A stretch of DNA of 64,000 bases from Coraliomargarita sinensis. GTDB lineage: Bacteria; Verrucomicrobiota; Verrucomicrobiia; Opitutales; Coraliomargaritaceae. The stretch spans positions 62,001 through 126,000 of the forward strand of contig NZ_QHJQ01000009.1 in the NCBI RefSeq assembly GCF_003185655.1, given 5' to 3'. The position numbers and the translations under genes were made by a program. Positions 37,739 to 46,674 of this stretch are shown here, piece after piece. Below the pieces are notes generated by a model. It was not told the DNA's origin, ran no database searches, and worked only from the letters and a program-made list of their open reading frames with translations. How positions within the stretch are numbered: the stretch's first letter is position 1; the number at the start of each line of letters is the position of its first letter.

Positions 37739-40288
37739 ATGAGCAACGAGCGACAGTTTCAACACGAGATGCTCGTCGCCAATGCGGGGAGCGGCAAGAC
37801 CTATGCCTTGACCACGCGCATTATCCGCCTGCTTTTGGCCGACGTTGCCATTGACCGGATCGCGGCACTTACCTTTACCCGCAAATCAGCCGGCGAGTTC
37901 CTGGACGAACTGCTGATCCGACTGGCCGAGGCCGCCACGAGCGAGGCGAAACTCAAGGCGCTGGCCCGAGCCACCGAACAGCCGGCACTGACTCCCGAAG
38001 ACTGCAGTCGTTTACTGCGGCATATCATCGAGCACTTTGGCCGCCTCGGACTCGGTACCATCGACAGCTTTTTCGCACGCATCGCCCGCCAGTTTCCCCT
38101 CGAATCGGGCCTACCGGAAGAGTTCGCCATCGCCGACAACGCCAGCCTCGCCAGCGCGCGCGACCGGGCCCTCGCCACCAGCTTCACCCGCGGTGCCAGC
38201 GGTAGCGAGGGGCTGACCGCCATGATCGACCAGTGCCGACAGATCACCCGTCGCCAGGGAGAGCGTAATGTTTTCGGCACCCTGCTCCGTCAGATCGAGT
38301 CGCTTCACCAGCGCTATCTGGAAACCCCGCACGGCTGCATCTGGGGCGACGGCCGAGCCATCTGGTCGAAGCCGCCCTTCCCGCAGGCGACTGACTTGCC
38401 TTCGGCAATCGAGGATTTCGAGCGCACCGCTTTGGCGGAAAATCCCGAGCTCTCCGAGGAAGCCGTTGCCATCCTGAAGGATAACCTCGACGCACTGCGC
38501 GCGATTGAACCGGGACAGGCCTGGAGCAAGGACACGCAGAAATTCATCGAGCAAAAAATCAGCAGTGAGCCGAAGACCAACCAACTCCGCCTCACCCGCA
38601 AAAAGACGGGCTGGCTGGAACTGACTGACGCGGTCCGCAGCGCACGCAAGGTGCTCCTGGATTCCCTCTATGCCGATGCCCTTGAGCAGAGCCTCGAACG
38701 GGCGCGCGGACTTTATCACTTCGTAGAGCAGTACGAATCGGTCTACGCGGAGCTGGTGCGCAACGCCGGCCTGATCAGCTTCGCCGATATCACCACCGTA
38801 CTGGCCGAGCGCGCCGGCGATGCCGACACCCTCGACGCACTCGATTGGCGCACCCAGGTCGCCTACCGGATCGACCAGCGCTTCGATCACTGGCTGCTCG
38901 ACGAATTCCAGGATACCAGCCGCACCCAATGGGCCATCCTCAAAGCCTTTATCGAGGAAGTCCTCATGGACGACGCGGCCCGCCGCTCGTTCTTCTATGT
39001 GGGTGATACCAAACAAGCCATCTACGGCTGGCGCGGCGGTGAAGCCGAGCTCTTCCGCGAGATCTCCGACTACTACGATTCGATCACGGAAGCCCCGCCC
39101 CTGACCGACTCCTGGCGCTCCACGCAACCGGTCATTGAGATGGTCAATCAGGTCTTTGCCGAGGTCGACACAGTGGCGTCAGAACTGAAGCTCCCGCAGG
39201 CCACCGTCGCCAAATGGCAGCTCGGCTGGAACGAACACCATGTGGCCGAACCCATCCGTGAACGGGTCGGCTACGGCGCCTGGCATGCCGTCGAGGACGA
39301 CCCCGAAAGCGAGTATCCGCCCCAGCACGAGGAAGTTCTCAGAATTCTTGAAGAGGTCGACCCGCTCGAACGCGGCATCGAATGCGCCGTCCTGCTGCGC
39401 AAAAACGACGACGTCGCCGCACTCGCGGCCTATCTTCAGTCGAAGGGGCTCCCCGTTGCCGTCGAGGGCAAGTCCAACCCCTGCACCGATAATTTGCTCG
39501 GCAGCGCCGTGCTGGCCGCCCTGCGGACCGTGGCCCATCCGGGCGACACCCTGGCCGCAGCTGTCGCGCGTGGCCTGCCCTGCGCCAAGTCCTGGGGTAT
39601 CGATAACCTGGATACATTTCGCGAACAGAGCCTGCAATCGATCGCCGAGGACGGCTTTGCACCAACGATTCAAAAGTGGATCGAGCTCGCCCTTGAGCAT
39701 GCGACCTCGTCTCCCGAATCCCGTATCCCACATCCCAGATCCCAGATCTCAAACGAACCCTTCCTTCGCGAACGCGGGGAAACTCTGGTCTCCGCCGCCG
39801 AGGCCTTTGATATCGGCAATGCCAACCGCGAGGGCATCGACGCCTTCATCGCCCACATCGAAAGCCTGGAGATTCAGGAAGCCGAAAGCACCGGCGCGAT
39901 TCGTATCATGACCGTTCACCAGGCCAAAGGCCTTGGTTTCGACATGGTTGTGGTCGGCGGGCTCGACCGAAGCGGACGCAGCGGCACTGCTGACGAGCTT
40001 GTGCTCGGCCCCGGGAAGGAAAATCCGCACTGGGGCCTGCTGATGCCACGCAAGGACATCGCCGAACAGGATCCACTGCTGCGCGCGTTAAACGAACGCA
40101 TCACCGCCGAGGCCAAAACGAACGAACTCTGCAGCGCCTATGTCGCCCTGACCCGTGCCAAGCGGGCGGTCTACGTCGTCAGCGACGCGCTCGAGGATAA
40201 AAGCAAAGCCAGCCACTTCGGCCGTCATTTACAGCTCACCCTTGAGGAGAACTGGGAGCGGGGCGACCGGGAGTGGTTCAAGCTTTGA
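37739..40288 (+). CDS. UvrD/Rep-type helicase, AddA-like without nuclease domain
   Basis: An 849-residue superfamily 1 helicase. Walker A is NAGSGKT (15-21, Lys20). Motif Ic-like is TFTRKSAGEF (near 46), Walker B LLDEFQDTSRTQWA (near 384), motif III VGDTKQAIYGWRGG (near 420), motif V MTVHQAKGLGFD (near 724) and motif VI AYVALTRAKRAVYV (near 801). The protein ends about 35 residues after motif VI, so the C-terminal nuclease domain of AddA (about 1200 residues) is missing. Nuclease activity would be left to the preceding gene. An insertion near 660-665 (SRIPHPRSQISNEP) is encoded by low-complexity CCCAGATC-type repeats. Confidence 0.9.
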   Translation: MSNERQFQHEMLVANAGSGKTYALTTRIIRLLLADVAIDRIAALTFTRKSAGEFLDELLIRLAEAATSEAKLKALARATEQPALTPEDCSRLLRHIIEHFGRLGLGTIDSFFARIARQFPLESGLPEEFAIADNASLASARDRALATSFTRGASGSEGLTAMIDQCRQITRRQGERNVFGTLLRQIESLHQRYLETPHGCIWGDGRAIWSKPPFPQATDLPSAIEDFERTALAENPELSEEAVAILKDNLDALRAIEPGQAWSKDTQKFIEQKISSEPKTNQLRLTRKKTGWLELTDAVRSARKVLLDSLYADALEQSLERARGLYHFVEQYESVYAELVRNAGLISFADITTVLAERAGDADTLDALDWRTQVAYRIDQRFDHWLLDEFQDTSRTQWAILKAFIEEVLMDDAARRSFFYVGDTKQAIYGWRGGEAELFREISDYYDSITEAPPLTDSWRSTQPVIEMVNQVFAEVDTVASELKLPQATVAKWQLGWNEHHVAEPIRERVGYGAWHAVEDDPESEYPPQHEEVLRILEEVDPLERGIECAVLLRKNDDVAALAAYLQSKGLPVAVEGKSNPCTDNLLGSAVLAALRTVAHPGDTLAAAVARGLPCAKSWGIDNLDTFREQSLQSIAEDGFAPTIQKWIELALEHATSSPESRIPHPRSQISNEPFLRERGETLVSAAEAFDIGNANREGIDAFIAHIESLEIQEAESTGAIRIMTVHQAKGLGFDMVVVGGLDRSGRSGTADELVLGPGKENPHWGLLMPRKDIAEQDPLLRALNERITAEAKTNELCSAYVALTRAKRAVYVVSDALEDKSKASHFGRHLQLTLEENWERGDREWFKL

Positions 40289-40364
40289 GTTCTAGCAGAC
40301 CGCACACAAAAGTGAATGGACCCGCCCGTGATACTTCACCGCTCAAATCAAACGACACTATTTT

Positions 40365-43300
40365 ATGAAAGCCTCCATCCTATTTCTTTTTGCCTTGTTG
40401 CTTGGTCTGTCCACAGCCGAAGCATCCGAATCCCTGAGGGCATCATTTCAAAATCCGCCGGAATCGGCCCGGGCCCACACCTGGTGGCACTGGATGAATG
40501 GGAACGTCACACGTGAAGGCATCACGGCCGATCTCGAGGCGATGGCGGCGGGCCATCTGGGTGGCGCGACTATCTTCAATATCGCGGGGCCACATCACAA
40601 TAGTCACATCCCCCAAGGCGAGGCGGACTACCTGGGTCCGGTCTGGCTTGACAGGATCGAGCACGCCGCCAACGAGGCCGAGCGACTGGGTTTGACTTTG
40701 GGCATGCACAATTGCGCGGGTTGGTCCACCACCGGCGGGCCATGGGTCACGCCGGAACTGGGTATGCAACAGCTCGTCAGTTCCGAGCGATTGGTCGAAG
40801 GTGGACAAAAGCTCGAGATTCAGCTGCCACGCCCCCCGGTCACACTCAATTTCTACCGAGACGTGGCGCTCTTCGCCATCCCGGCCGATGCGGATTCCGA
40901 TTACCGCCTGCCAAAATGGCAGGCCAAGGCAGCACAGCGGGCTACTCGTTCCAACCGTCAACCCGACCTGAGCCCGATTCCGGAAGGTGCCTCTATCCCT
41001 TACAATGCGATCATCGAACTGACGAGTCAGTTAAACGCAGAAGGCCGGCTCACCTGGGAGGCACCCGCCGGGAAGTGGAAACTGATCCGTATGGGACACA
41101 CGCCCACCGGAATGACCAATCGCCCGGCACCGGCGGCGGGAACCGGGCTTGAAATCGACAAGCTTCGCCGCGACGCGGTGGACCTGCATTGGAATCAGGG
41201 CATCCAGCCGATCCTGGATCGCTTGGGCAAGAAAGCAGGCCCCGTCTTTAATGAGATTCTCATCGATAGCTATGAAGCGGGCCTGCACCACTGGACACCG
41301 AAGATGCGGGACGAGTTTGAGCAGCGGCGTGGTTACGACCCGGGGCCCTACCTGTTGGCACTGACGGGGCGGGCTATTGAGAGCGGCGGACATACGGGGC
41401 GCTTCTACTGGGATTTTCGGCGCACCGTCGCCGACCTCTTTAACGAAAACTACTACGGCTACATGGCGGAGCTCTGTCATGCCCGCGGCCTTCAATTTGC
41501 CGCCGAGCCCTACACCTCGACCTTCGAGGGCATGCAGGTGGGGAGTCGTGCGGATGTGCCCATGGGCGAGTTCTGGGTAAATGGGAGCTACCTCTTCTCG
41601 CTTCGCATGGCGGCCTCGATCGCCAATACGACCGGCAAAAAGATTGCGGGGGCCGAGGCCTTCACCGCAAGTCCGGAGATCGGACGCTGGCAAAACCATC
41701 CCGCCAGCCTAAAACAAGTCGGCGACCTTGCCTGGACCCTGGGCATCAATCGATACATCCTCCACGGCTGGGTTCACCAACCCTGGCTCGATCTGGTGCC
41801 AGGGATGACCATGGGCCAATATGGCAGCCACTTCGGGCGCACGAATACCTGGTGGAAACCGGGGCACGAATGGCTGGCTTACATCCAGCGCGCCCAATTT
41901 TTGCTCCAGTCGGGACACGCGGTGAAAGACGTCCTTTGCTTTGCCGGCAATGCCGCTCCGAACAATTCCGTCTACCGGCGCGACCTGGATGCCGCCGGCT
42001 ACGGCTACGATTCCTGCAGCACGGAGGCCTTCCTTTCGCTGGAGGTGGAGAACGGCGAACTGGTGCTGCCGAGTGGCGCGCGCTACAAGTTGCTATTCCT
42101 CCGGCAGGATGGTTTCCATACTCCGGAGTTCGCCCGCAAGCTGCGCGACCTCGTCGCAGCCGGTGCCCGGGTTTACGGGCCGCGCCCCAGTCACAGCCCG
42201 AGCCTGAAAAACTTCCCCGACTCGGAGAAGGAAGTCGCCACCATCGGCAAGACGCTCTGGGGTGATGCGGGATCGGGCTTCGGCGTGCTCAACAACTACG
42301 GCAAGGGATACGTCTATGATGGCTTCCCGCTGGTGGAAGCCCTGCAAGCCATGAATGTCGAGCCACAGGTCGGTTTGCCTGAGGGGCTGACCTGGACCCA
42401 TCGCCGCACCGAATCGACGGAAATTTTCTTTATCAGCAATCAGTCGGAGCAAATGATTTCGGGCGAAGTCGACTTCCGTGTCAATGGACGCGTCCCGGAG
42501 CTCTGGGACGCGGAATCGGGTGCCCAGCATGTGCCCATCTCATGGCGCGAGCGAAGGGGCAGGACTTATTTGCCTCTGAAACTCGCCCCGGGGAAATCCG
42601 TCTTTGTCGTCTTCGAACAAGAAGGGAGCCCTCCGGAAACGGATATTACCAAGATCGAAGGACCGGCCGGAACGGCGAGAGGATCCGACTACCACACGGG
42701 CCAGACCGGGACGATTCGTTTCTGGGATAAAGGAACCTACACCTTGTATGGCGCCAAAGGAGAGACCACAGAGATGCGGGTGGATGCGATCGGCCCCGGT
42801 CAGACGATCAGAGGGCCCTGGAAGGTTCATTTTCAAAGCGGGGCAAAGACACCGGCGGCCACCGAAATGGATCAACTCTTCGCTTGGGAAGAACATGATG
42901 ACCCGGCGATCCGTTACTTCTCGGGAACCGGGCACTACCGCACAAAATTTCAATATGACGGATCGGCGAATGAACCGGACAAGGAGGTCTGGCTCGATCT
43001 GGGCGAGGTCCACGTCATCGCTGAGGTGACATTGAATGGTCAAGCGCTTCGCACCCTCTGGCATCCCCCCTATCGGGTCGAAGTCACCGATGCGCTCCGC
43101 GACGGAAATAACACACTTGAAGTCTCGGTCAGCAACCTCTGGATCAACCGCCTGATCGGGGATGCCAAATTCGAGGAGGATGTCGAGTGGAGCGACAAGT
43201 CGCTCAAGCGCTGGCCGGACTGGTTGCGCCACCCGTCCGAGCGCCCCTCCGAGCGCAGCACCTTCGCCACCTGGAAGCACTGGGGTCCGGACGATGCCTT

Positions 43301-43367
43301 GCGCCCGTCCGGGCTCGTCGGCCCGGTGAAGCTGCGCGAGGCAAGGATGGTTGAGGTCCGAAAATAG
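40365..43367 (+). CDS. GH106-like alpha-L-rhamnosidase
   Basis: A 1000-residue secreted glycoside hydrolase with a signal peptide (1-20, LLLGLSTAEA). The N-terminal block ARAHTWWHWMNGNVTREGI (35-53), then LEAMAAGHLGGATIFN and LGMHNCAGWS, is typical of GH106 rhamnosidases, which release alpha-L-rhamnose with inversion. The barrel continues to about residue 600. The C-terminus (about 760-990) has jelly-roll domains of the galactose-binding type, with WLDLGEVHVIAEVTLNGQ and NTLEVSVSNLWINRLIGD. Rhamnose-rich ulvan or cell-wall glycans are plausible substrates, by inference. A remnant of a second such gene lies at 44157-44280. Confidence 0.9.
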   Translation: MKASILFLFALLLGLSTAEASESLRASFQNPPESARAHTWWHWMNGNVTREGITADLEAMAAGHLGGATIFNIAGPHHNSHIPQGEADYLGPVWLDRIEHAANEAERLGLTLGMHNCAGWSTTGGPWVTPELGMQQLVSSERLVEGGQKLEIQLPRPPVTLNFYRDVALFAIPADADSDYRLPKWQAKAAQRATRSNRQPDLSPIPEGASIPYNAIIELTSQLNAEGRLTWEAPAGKWKLIRMGHTPTGMTNRPAPAAGTGLEIDKLRRDAVDLHWNQGIQPILDRLGKKAGPVFNEILIDSYEAGLHHWTPKMRDEFEQRRGYDPGPYLLALTGRAIESGGHTGRFYWDFRRTVADLFNENYYGYMAELCHARGLQFAAEPYTSTFEGMQVGSRADVPMGEFWVNGSYLFSLRMAASIANTTGKKIAGAEAFTASPEIGRWQNHPASLKQVGDLAWTLGINRYILHGWVHQPWLDLVPGMTMGQYGSHFGRTNTWWKPGHEWLAYIQRAQFLLQSGHAVKDVLCFAGNAAPNNSVYRRDLDAAGYGYDSCSTEAFLSLEVENGELVLPSGARYKLLFLRQDGFHTPEFARKLRDLVAAGARVYGPRPSHSPSLKNFPDSEKEVATIGKTLWGDAGSGFGVLNNYGKGYVYDGFPLVEALQAMNVEPQVGLPEGLTWTHRRTESTEIFFISNQSEQMISGEVDFRVNGRVPELWDAESGAQHVPISWRERRGRTYLPLKLAPGKSVFVVFEQEGSPPETDITKIEGPAGTARGSDYHTGQTGTIRFWDKGTYTLYGAKGETTEMRVDAIGPGQTIRGPWKVHFQSGAKTPAATEMDQLFAWEEHDDPAIRYFSGTGHYRTKFQYDGSANEPDKEVWLDLGEVHVIAEVTLNGQALRTLWHPPYRVEVTDALRDGNNTLEVSVSNLWINRLIGDAKFEEDVEWSDKSLKRWPDWLRHPSERPSERSTFATWKHWGPDDALRPSGLVGPVKLREARMVEVRK

Positions 43368-43446
43368 CGAATCGATTTCCTGGAATGTGAATCAAAGCTT
43401 CCCGGTTTCAACATTGGGACACCGCTAAGCATTACTGTTTAAAGTG

Positions 43447-43473
43447 AATCCAGCTTAGCTGGAGACCGCTTAT
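43447..43473. repeat. Left 27-base inverted repeat of the GxxExxY cassette
   Basis: This 27-base sequence starts AATCCAGC and ends CCGCTTAT. Its reverse complement recurs at 43995-44021 with a single mismatch. The pair encloses only the GxxExxY gene and its terminator. Confidence 0.8.
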
Positions 43474-43540
43474 TTTAACTTACAGACGCTTATATTTTGC
43501 TCTTTTGCACTCGGCCAGGGTTCAAACTCAGACTTCAGCG

Positions 43541-43945
43541 ATGAGCGTAGAAAATTCAGAATACTTTGGGCCAGAAGGCTACGCCATGATTGGTGCTGCA
43601 TTTGAAGTTCACCGCGAGCTGGGAGGAGGTATGAGCGAGGAAATTTACCAAGAGAGCTTTGAACTCGAATTGGGGTTCCGGTCGATCGAGTTCATTCCGA
43701 AAGGTGAACTACAACTATACTACAAGGGACATTTGCTGGAAAAGAAATATTATCCCGACCTGCTCGTATCCGGTGAGATCATCACCGAATTGAAAGCAGT
43801 CAAAGCGCTAAATCCCGAGCATGAGCGGCAGCTTTTGAATTACATGCGCATCACTCGCAAAGCGGTCGGCTATTTGGTAAACTTCGGCCCGCTGGATAAG
43901 TTGGAGTGGAAACGTTACATGCTAAAAGAATATATCCCAAAGTGA
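43541..43945 (+). CDS. GxxExxY protein
   Basis: A 134-residue protein of the GxxExxY family, named for GMSEEIYQESFE (near 27). Conserved family blocks GYLVNFG, FEVHRELGGG and KAVKALNPEHERQLLNYM are all present, as is the PD-(D/E)XK-like LVSGEIITELKAV. The function is not established. Such genes are common, in many copies, in Bacteroidota, Planctomycetota and Verrucomicrobiota. The ATG at 43541 was chosen over a TTG at 43505 because the upstream residues are not family-like. The gene is enclosed by a 27-base inverted repeat and followed by its own terminator, so it may be a mobile cassette. Confidence 0.9.
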   Translation: MSVENSEYFGPEGYAMIGAAFEVHRELGGGMSEEIYQESFELELGFRSIEFIPKGELQLYYKGHLLEKKYYPDLLVSGEIITELKAVKALNPEHERQLLNYMRITRKAVGYLVNFGPLDKLEWKRYMLKEYIPK

Positions 43946-43960
43946 GATGAAGGATTTTCG

Positions 43961-43985
43961 TCAACGCTTTTTCAATAAGCGTTGA
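43961..43985 (+). terminator. Hairpin after the GxxExxY gene
   Basis: Perfect nine-base stem TCAACGCTT/AAGCGTTGA with a seven-base loop, 16 bases after the stop. The following T run is weak. Confidence 0.6.
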
Positions 43986-43994
43986 TAAGGGATC

Positions 43995-44021
43995 ATAAGC
44001 GGTCTCCAGCTACGCTGGATT
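43995..44021. repeat. Right 27-base inverted repeat of the GxxExxY cassette
   Basis: Inverted copy of 43447-43473, one mismatch. Runs of T follow directly (44020-44026). Confidence 0.8.
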
Positions 44022-44156
44022 TTTTTATTCTGACGAACAGTATCTCAATCCTGGTGGCCTTCGTCGCATCGTGCCATATGTTTTCATGGCGTTATTCTTT
44101 CCTTGGCGGGTTACAGGCCATGGTCTTGAATAACGATGAAATCTGAAACGATCTGT

Positions 44157-44280
44157 CCAAGCGCAGCACCTTCGCCACCTGCAAACACTGGGGGCCGGTG
44201 ACTCTGCACGAGGCGAGGATGGTTCCGGTGGAAAATACGACCTCTTCGATTCAAAAATTAGGAAAAGCCGCTCCGATTTG
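44157..44280 (+). pseudogene. Remnant of a second GH106 gene, 3' end only
   Basis: The plus strand reads RSTFATCKHWGPVTLHEARM, close to the end of the intact GH106 protein (RSTFATWKHWGPDD..., VKLREARM). A deletion of about 36 bases between CCGG repeats keeps the frame, and the frame continues to a stop at 44278. No start or 5' portion is present. Confidence 0.7.
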
Positions 44281-44727
44281 AACAGGCATGTCGTTTTCCA
44301 CATCGATAAAATGCCGTTTTCTGGGTAGTACGAATTTTGAAAGGCTTCGGTTAATCAACTGAATTATCGTGGCCTCGGTTCTGAGAACCGGGGCGATCCG
44401 CAACGACCCCGAAACAGAGTTTGCTACGCCATCTCCGTAAGAACTCCGTCGAGGCCACGCGCTAACTCGTCGATAACAACAGGCCTTCTTTGATCGGGTA
44501 GAAGCATCCGTAAAAACACGACTTTCAATACTCTCCTCCTTGGACAAGGTGTCTGTTTCATTGCTTGGACTTTCTTCTATTATCTCTGCGTTAACAGCGG
44601 AGACAGAAAAGATATTGGTCCAAAGGGTCCCGTCAATTTGGAGGGAACCCGCTTGGCTTGTCGCTCATGCGGCTCCCGCAACTGCCTGAATTCACCCCTA
44701 AATTTGTTAGGCGCCCCTCTATGGAGA

Positions 44728-44747
44728 AAGCGACAAGAGTGTCGCTT
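44728..44747. repeat. AAGCGACA hairpin, copy 1
   Basis: Perfect eight-base stem AAGCGACA/TGTCGCTT, 57 bases after the 3' end of the first SASA esterase (minus strand). The following TCTACTTT...GCTCCGCG sequence is shared with the copies near 46614 and 49078. Confidence 0.65.
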
Positions 44748-44803
44748 CTACTTTTGACGCTCCGCGTAGCTCTGCGCTGACTCTCCGCTCTCTGCGGTCG
44801 AGA

Positions 44804-45511
44804 TCAGTGCTTCTTGATCAACGCGATTGCTTCCTCGGCAAAGCGCTGGCCGAGTGCCTTGTAGCCGGCCCCGTTGTAATGGAGGCCGCCGCCGGATGTG
44901 CCGGGGCCACCGCCATTCATTTCATCGGTGTCGACCCAGGCGCCCCGCGGATCCGACTCCGCAATCGCCATCTGGATCTCGCGGATCTTCGTCCAATGCG
45001 GATATTTGGCATTCTCCATATCAAAATCGCTGATCCGTCCGAGGACGAAATTGATTTCGGAGCGATCCAGATCCTTCTTCAGCTGATCCAGGATGCCCCG
45101 GAAACTCTTGGCGTAGACTTCGGAAAGGCCTTCCCGGGCATCCCGTTCCCCTTGCATCCAGATGAAAGTGACCGTGTCGTAGCTTTTCCCCTCGGTCGCG
45201 TTTTTAACCGCCTCCATCAGGTCCGTATATTTTTTACCAAGGGTCTCCAAGTCCCTCCCCTTGATCTCCCGCTTGTCCGGGTATTTGTAATCGTAATACC
45301 ATTTGCGGATCGGTGCGCCTTTCTGAGCATCCTTGACCACGGTAACATTTTCCGCGCCGAAGGCTTTTTCCACCGCAGGCGTGAAAGTCAGCTCCGGCTT
45401 CAGAGCCGCCATGTTCGATTGACCGGAGAGGATGAAGAGGTGCTTTTCTTTAGCCGAGACGGAGCCGACGAGGACTAAAGAGAGAAGAACGAGCGGGGAT
45501 AATTTAGGCAT
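44804..45511 (-). CDS. SASA-type carbohydrate acetylesterase
   Basis: A 235-residue secreted esterase of the SASA (sialate O-acetylesterase-like, SGNH) type. Signal peptide 1-20 (LLSLVLVGSVSA). The catalytic serine is in LFILSGQSNMAAL (near 30), the oxyanion region is WMQGERDA (near 118), and the histidine is in GGLHYNGAGYKALG near the C-terminus. Family members remove O-acetyl groups from sugars. The ATG at 45511 begins a normal signal peptide; a longer frame would overlap the hairpin. It is the downstream partner of the PEP-CTERM gene 45603-46358 and is nearly identical to the frameshifted copy at 46675-47390. Confidence 0.9.
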   Translation of the reverse strand: MPKLSPLVLLSLVLVGSVSAKEKHLFILSGQSNMAALKPELTFTPAVEKAFGAENVTVVKDAQKGAPIRKWYYDYKYPDKREIKGRDLETLGKKYTDLMEAVKNATEGKSYDTVTFIWMQGERDAREGLSEVYAKSFRGILDQLKKDLDRSEINFVLGRISDFDMENAKYPHWTKIREIQMAIAESDPRGAWVDTDEMNGGGPGTSGGGLHYNGAGYKALGQRFAEEAIALIKKH

Positions 45512-45546
45512 GGTGAAGACGTTGGACGGTAATTTTAAAACTACAA

Positions 45547-45578
45547 AAAATCCCCGTGCTCTCGAGCGCGGGGATTTT
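45547..45578 (-). terminator. Hairpin between PEP-CTERM and esterase genes, copy 1
   Basis: A stem of about 15 base pairs (AATCCCCGTGCTC with GAGCGCGGGGATT) with a T run on the minus strand. It follows the PEP-CTERM gene by 24 bases and precedes the esterase start by 35. Some read-through would be needed for the esterase unless it has its own promoter. The copy at 47413-47444 has the same sequence. Confidence 0.85.
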
Positions 45579-45602
45579 GAAAATCTTATAACCTGTTGCT
45601 TA

Positions 45603-46358
45603 TTATCGACGGCGAAGCATGACTGAAGCCAAGCCGAGGAGACCGGCGAGCAGAGCAAAGGTCGAAGGCTCAGGAACGGCAGCCGTGTCAAAGGCAACTT
45701 GGCTAAAAGTGGAGCGGCCTGCAGTACCTCTTACCGATTTCAAAACGAACCAATCTCCAGCAACAGCACCATCGATTTCAAAGAATGCCCAGTCATAACC
45801 ATCGTCGTCATGGGTCAGAAGTCCGGAGTTTGCAGCGGTAAGCACGGCACCGCCAGTTCCTCCATCCCTCTGTTCAAGAAAATAGGTCTGGGTTCCGGAT
45901 CCGAAAGTATCAAACATGATGGATACACCGAGGGTCTGGCCATCAAGCGCAGATCCATCAATCTGAAACCAAAACAGGTCACGATCGTCAGTGCCGCCGT
46001 AAAAGCCGGAACGTGCGTCATCGATCCCGGTGGGGTCTGTCGGGTCATCAACATAGCCGAATGGATTGCCGCCACCAGATTTATTATAGTTGGTAATGTA
46101 AGCTGGAAGACTGGTTCCAGCACGACCATCGTAACCATCAGTGCCTATGATGTTGTCACCATCCACATCGAAGGTCTTAACCGGCGTTGGATTACGCCAG
46201 CCGAAAGAATCCGGTTCTGTGGGCAAAGATTCTGTTTTCGGATCTACGTTTTCCTGCTCGCCACTGTAGGTAATGCTTGCTTGCGCATTAGCATTACCAA
46301 TTGCTGCAAAAAGCCCAAATCCAGATAAAACCAAGGCTAGTGAGGTTTGTTTTTTCAT
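45603..46358 (-). CDS. PEP-CTERM protein made of one GWRN module
   Basis: A 251-residue exported protein. Signal peptide 1-26 (LALVLSGFGLFAAIGNANA), then one beta-rich module of about 190 residues with GWRNPTPVKTFDVDGDN and IGTDGY, then the sorting tail VPEPSTFALLAGLLGLASVMLRRR. The tail is cut and replaced by exosortase/archaeosortase-type enzymes in other bacteria; none is encoded in this window. The same module occurs three times in the large esterase at 50628-55499. The probable role is a surface or matrix protein. A promoter-like motif lies 123 bases before the start, and a SASA esterase gene follows. Confidence 0.92.
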   Translation of the reverse strand: MKKQTSLALVLSGFGLFAAIGNANAQASITYSGEQENVDPKTESLPTEPDSFGWRNPTPVKTFDVDGDNIIGTDGYDGRAGTSLPAYITNYNKSGGGNPFGYVDDPTDPTGIDDARSGFYGGTDDRDLFWFQIDGSALDGQTLGVSIMFDTFGSGTQTYFLEQRDGGTGGAVLTAANSGLLTHDDDGYDWAFFEIDGAVAGDWFVLKSVRGTAGRSTFSQVAFDTAAVPEPSTFALLAGLLGLASVMLRRR

Positions 46359-46674
46359 AATGATTCTCCTGTTGAAGAATGAGATGTTAGGGAGGGGTTG
46401 TTGTATCCTAATTGCTCAATGATAGGGGTCATCATTTGGCGAATTATTGTGTTTCGCAAATTAAAAAAAAGATTTTAACCTGTCTCAATTTAAATCAGCT
46501 TAAGTCTGTGCCGGGAGTATTACACAAACCAGCATCGCCCGGCGTGAGACAAACACGGAAGTTGGCCGAAGCTTTTTGGCTGCGATTCCCAACTTTGAGG
46601 TAGTCACCCTAGAAAAGCGAGAGGCGTGTCGCTTCTACCTTTAAAGCTCCGCGCCACTCGGCTGCCCTCTGCGG
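46359..46674. other. Gap with promoter region and hairpin
   Basis: No gene is seen. The left part should hold the promoter of the PEP-CTERM gene, including the shared motif at 46481-46500. The right part holds an imperfect AAGCGA...TGTCGCTT hairpin (46614-46633) of the family following each SASA copy. Confidence 0.7.
46481..46500 (-). promoter_or_regulatory. PEP-CTERM upstream motif, copy 1
   Basis: Plus-strand TGTCTCAATTTAAATCAGCT. On the minus strand it reads TTGAGACAGG, and it lies 123 bases before the start codon. See the copies at 48301 and 56429. Confidence 0.6.

Larger units (their letters stand above)
44022..44803. other. Gene-poor gap with remnants
   Basis: Apart from the GH106 tail at 44157-44280, I see no convincing gene here. 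Short minus-strand open frames exist but have no family resemblance and poor codon use. The right end holds a hairpin (44728-44747) of the type that follows each SASA esterase copy. Confidence 0.6.

Noticed and set aside
38111..39127. Long minus-strand frame opposite the helicase gene
   Set aside because: The plus-strand helicase motifs are unambiguous across the same bases; the antisense product has no recognisable fold.
44251..44547. Minus-strand frame of 98 codons in the remnant region
   Set aside because: It overlaps the GH106 tail on the other strand, has poor codon use and no similarity to known proteins.
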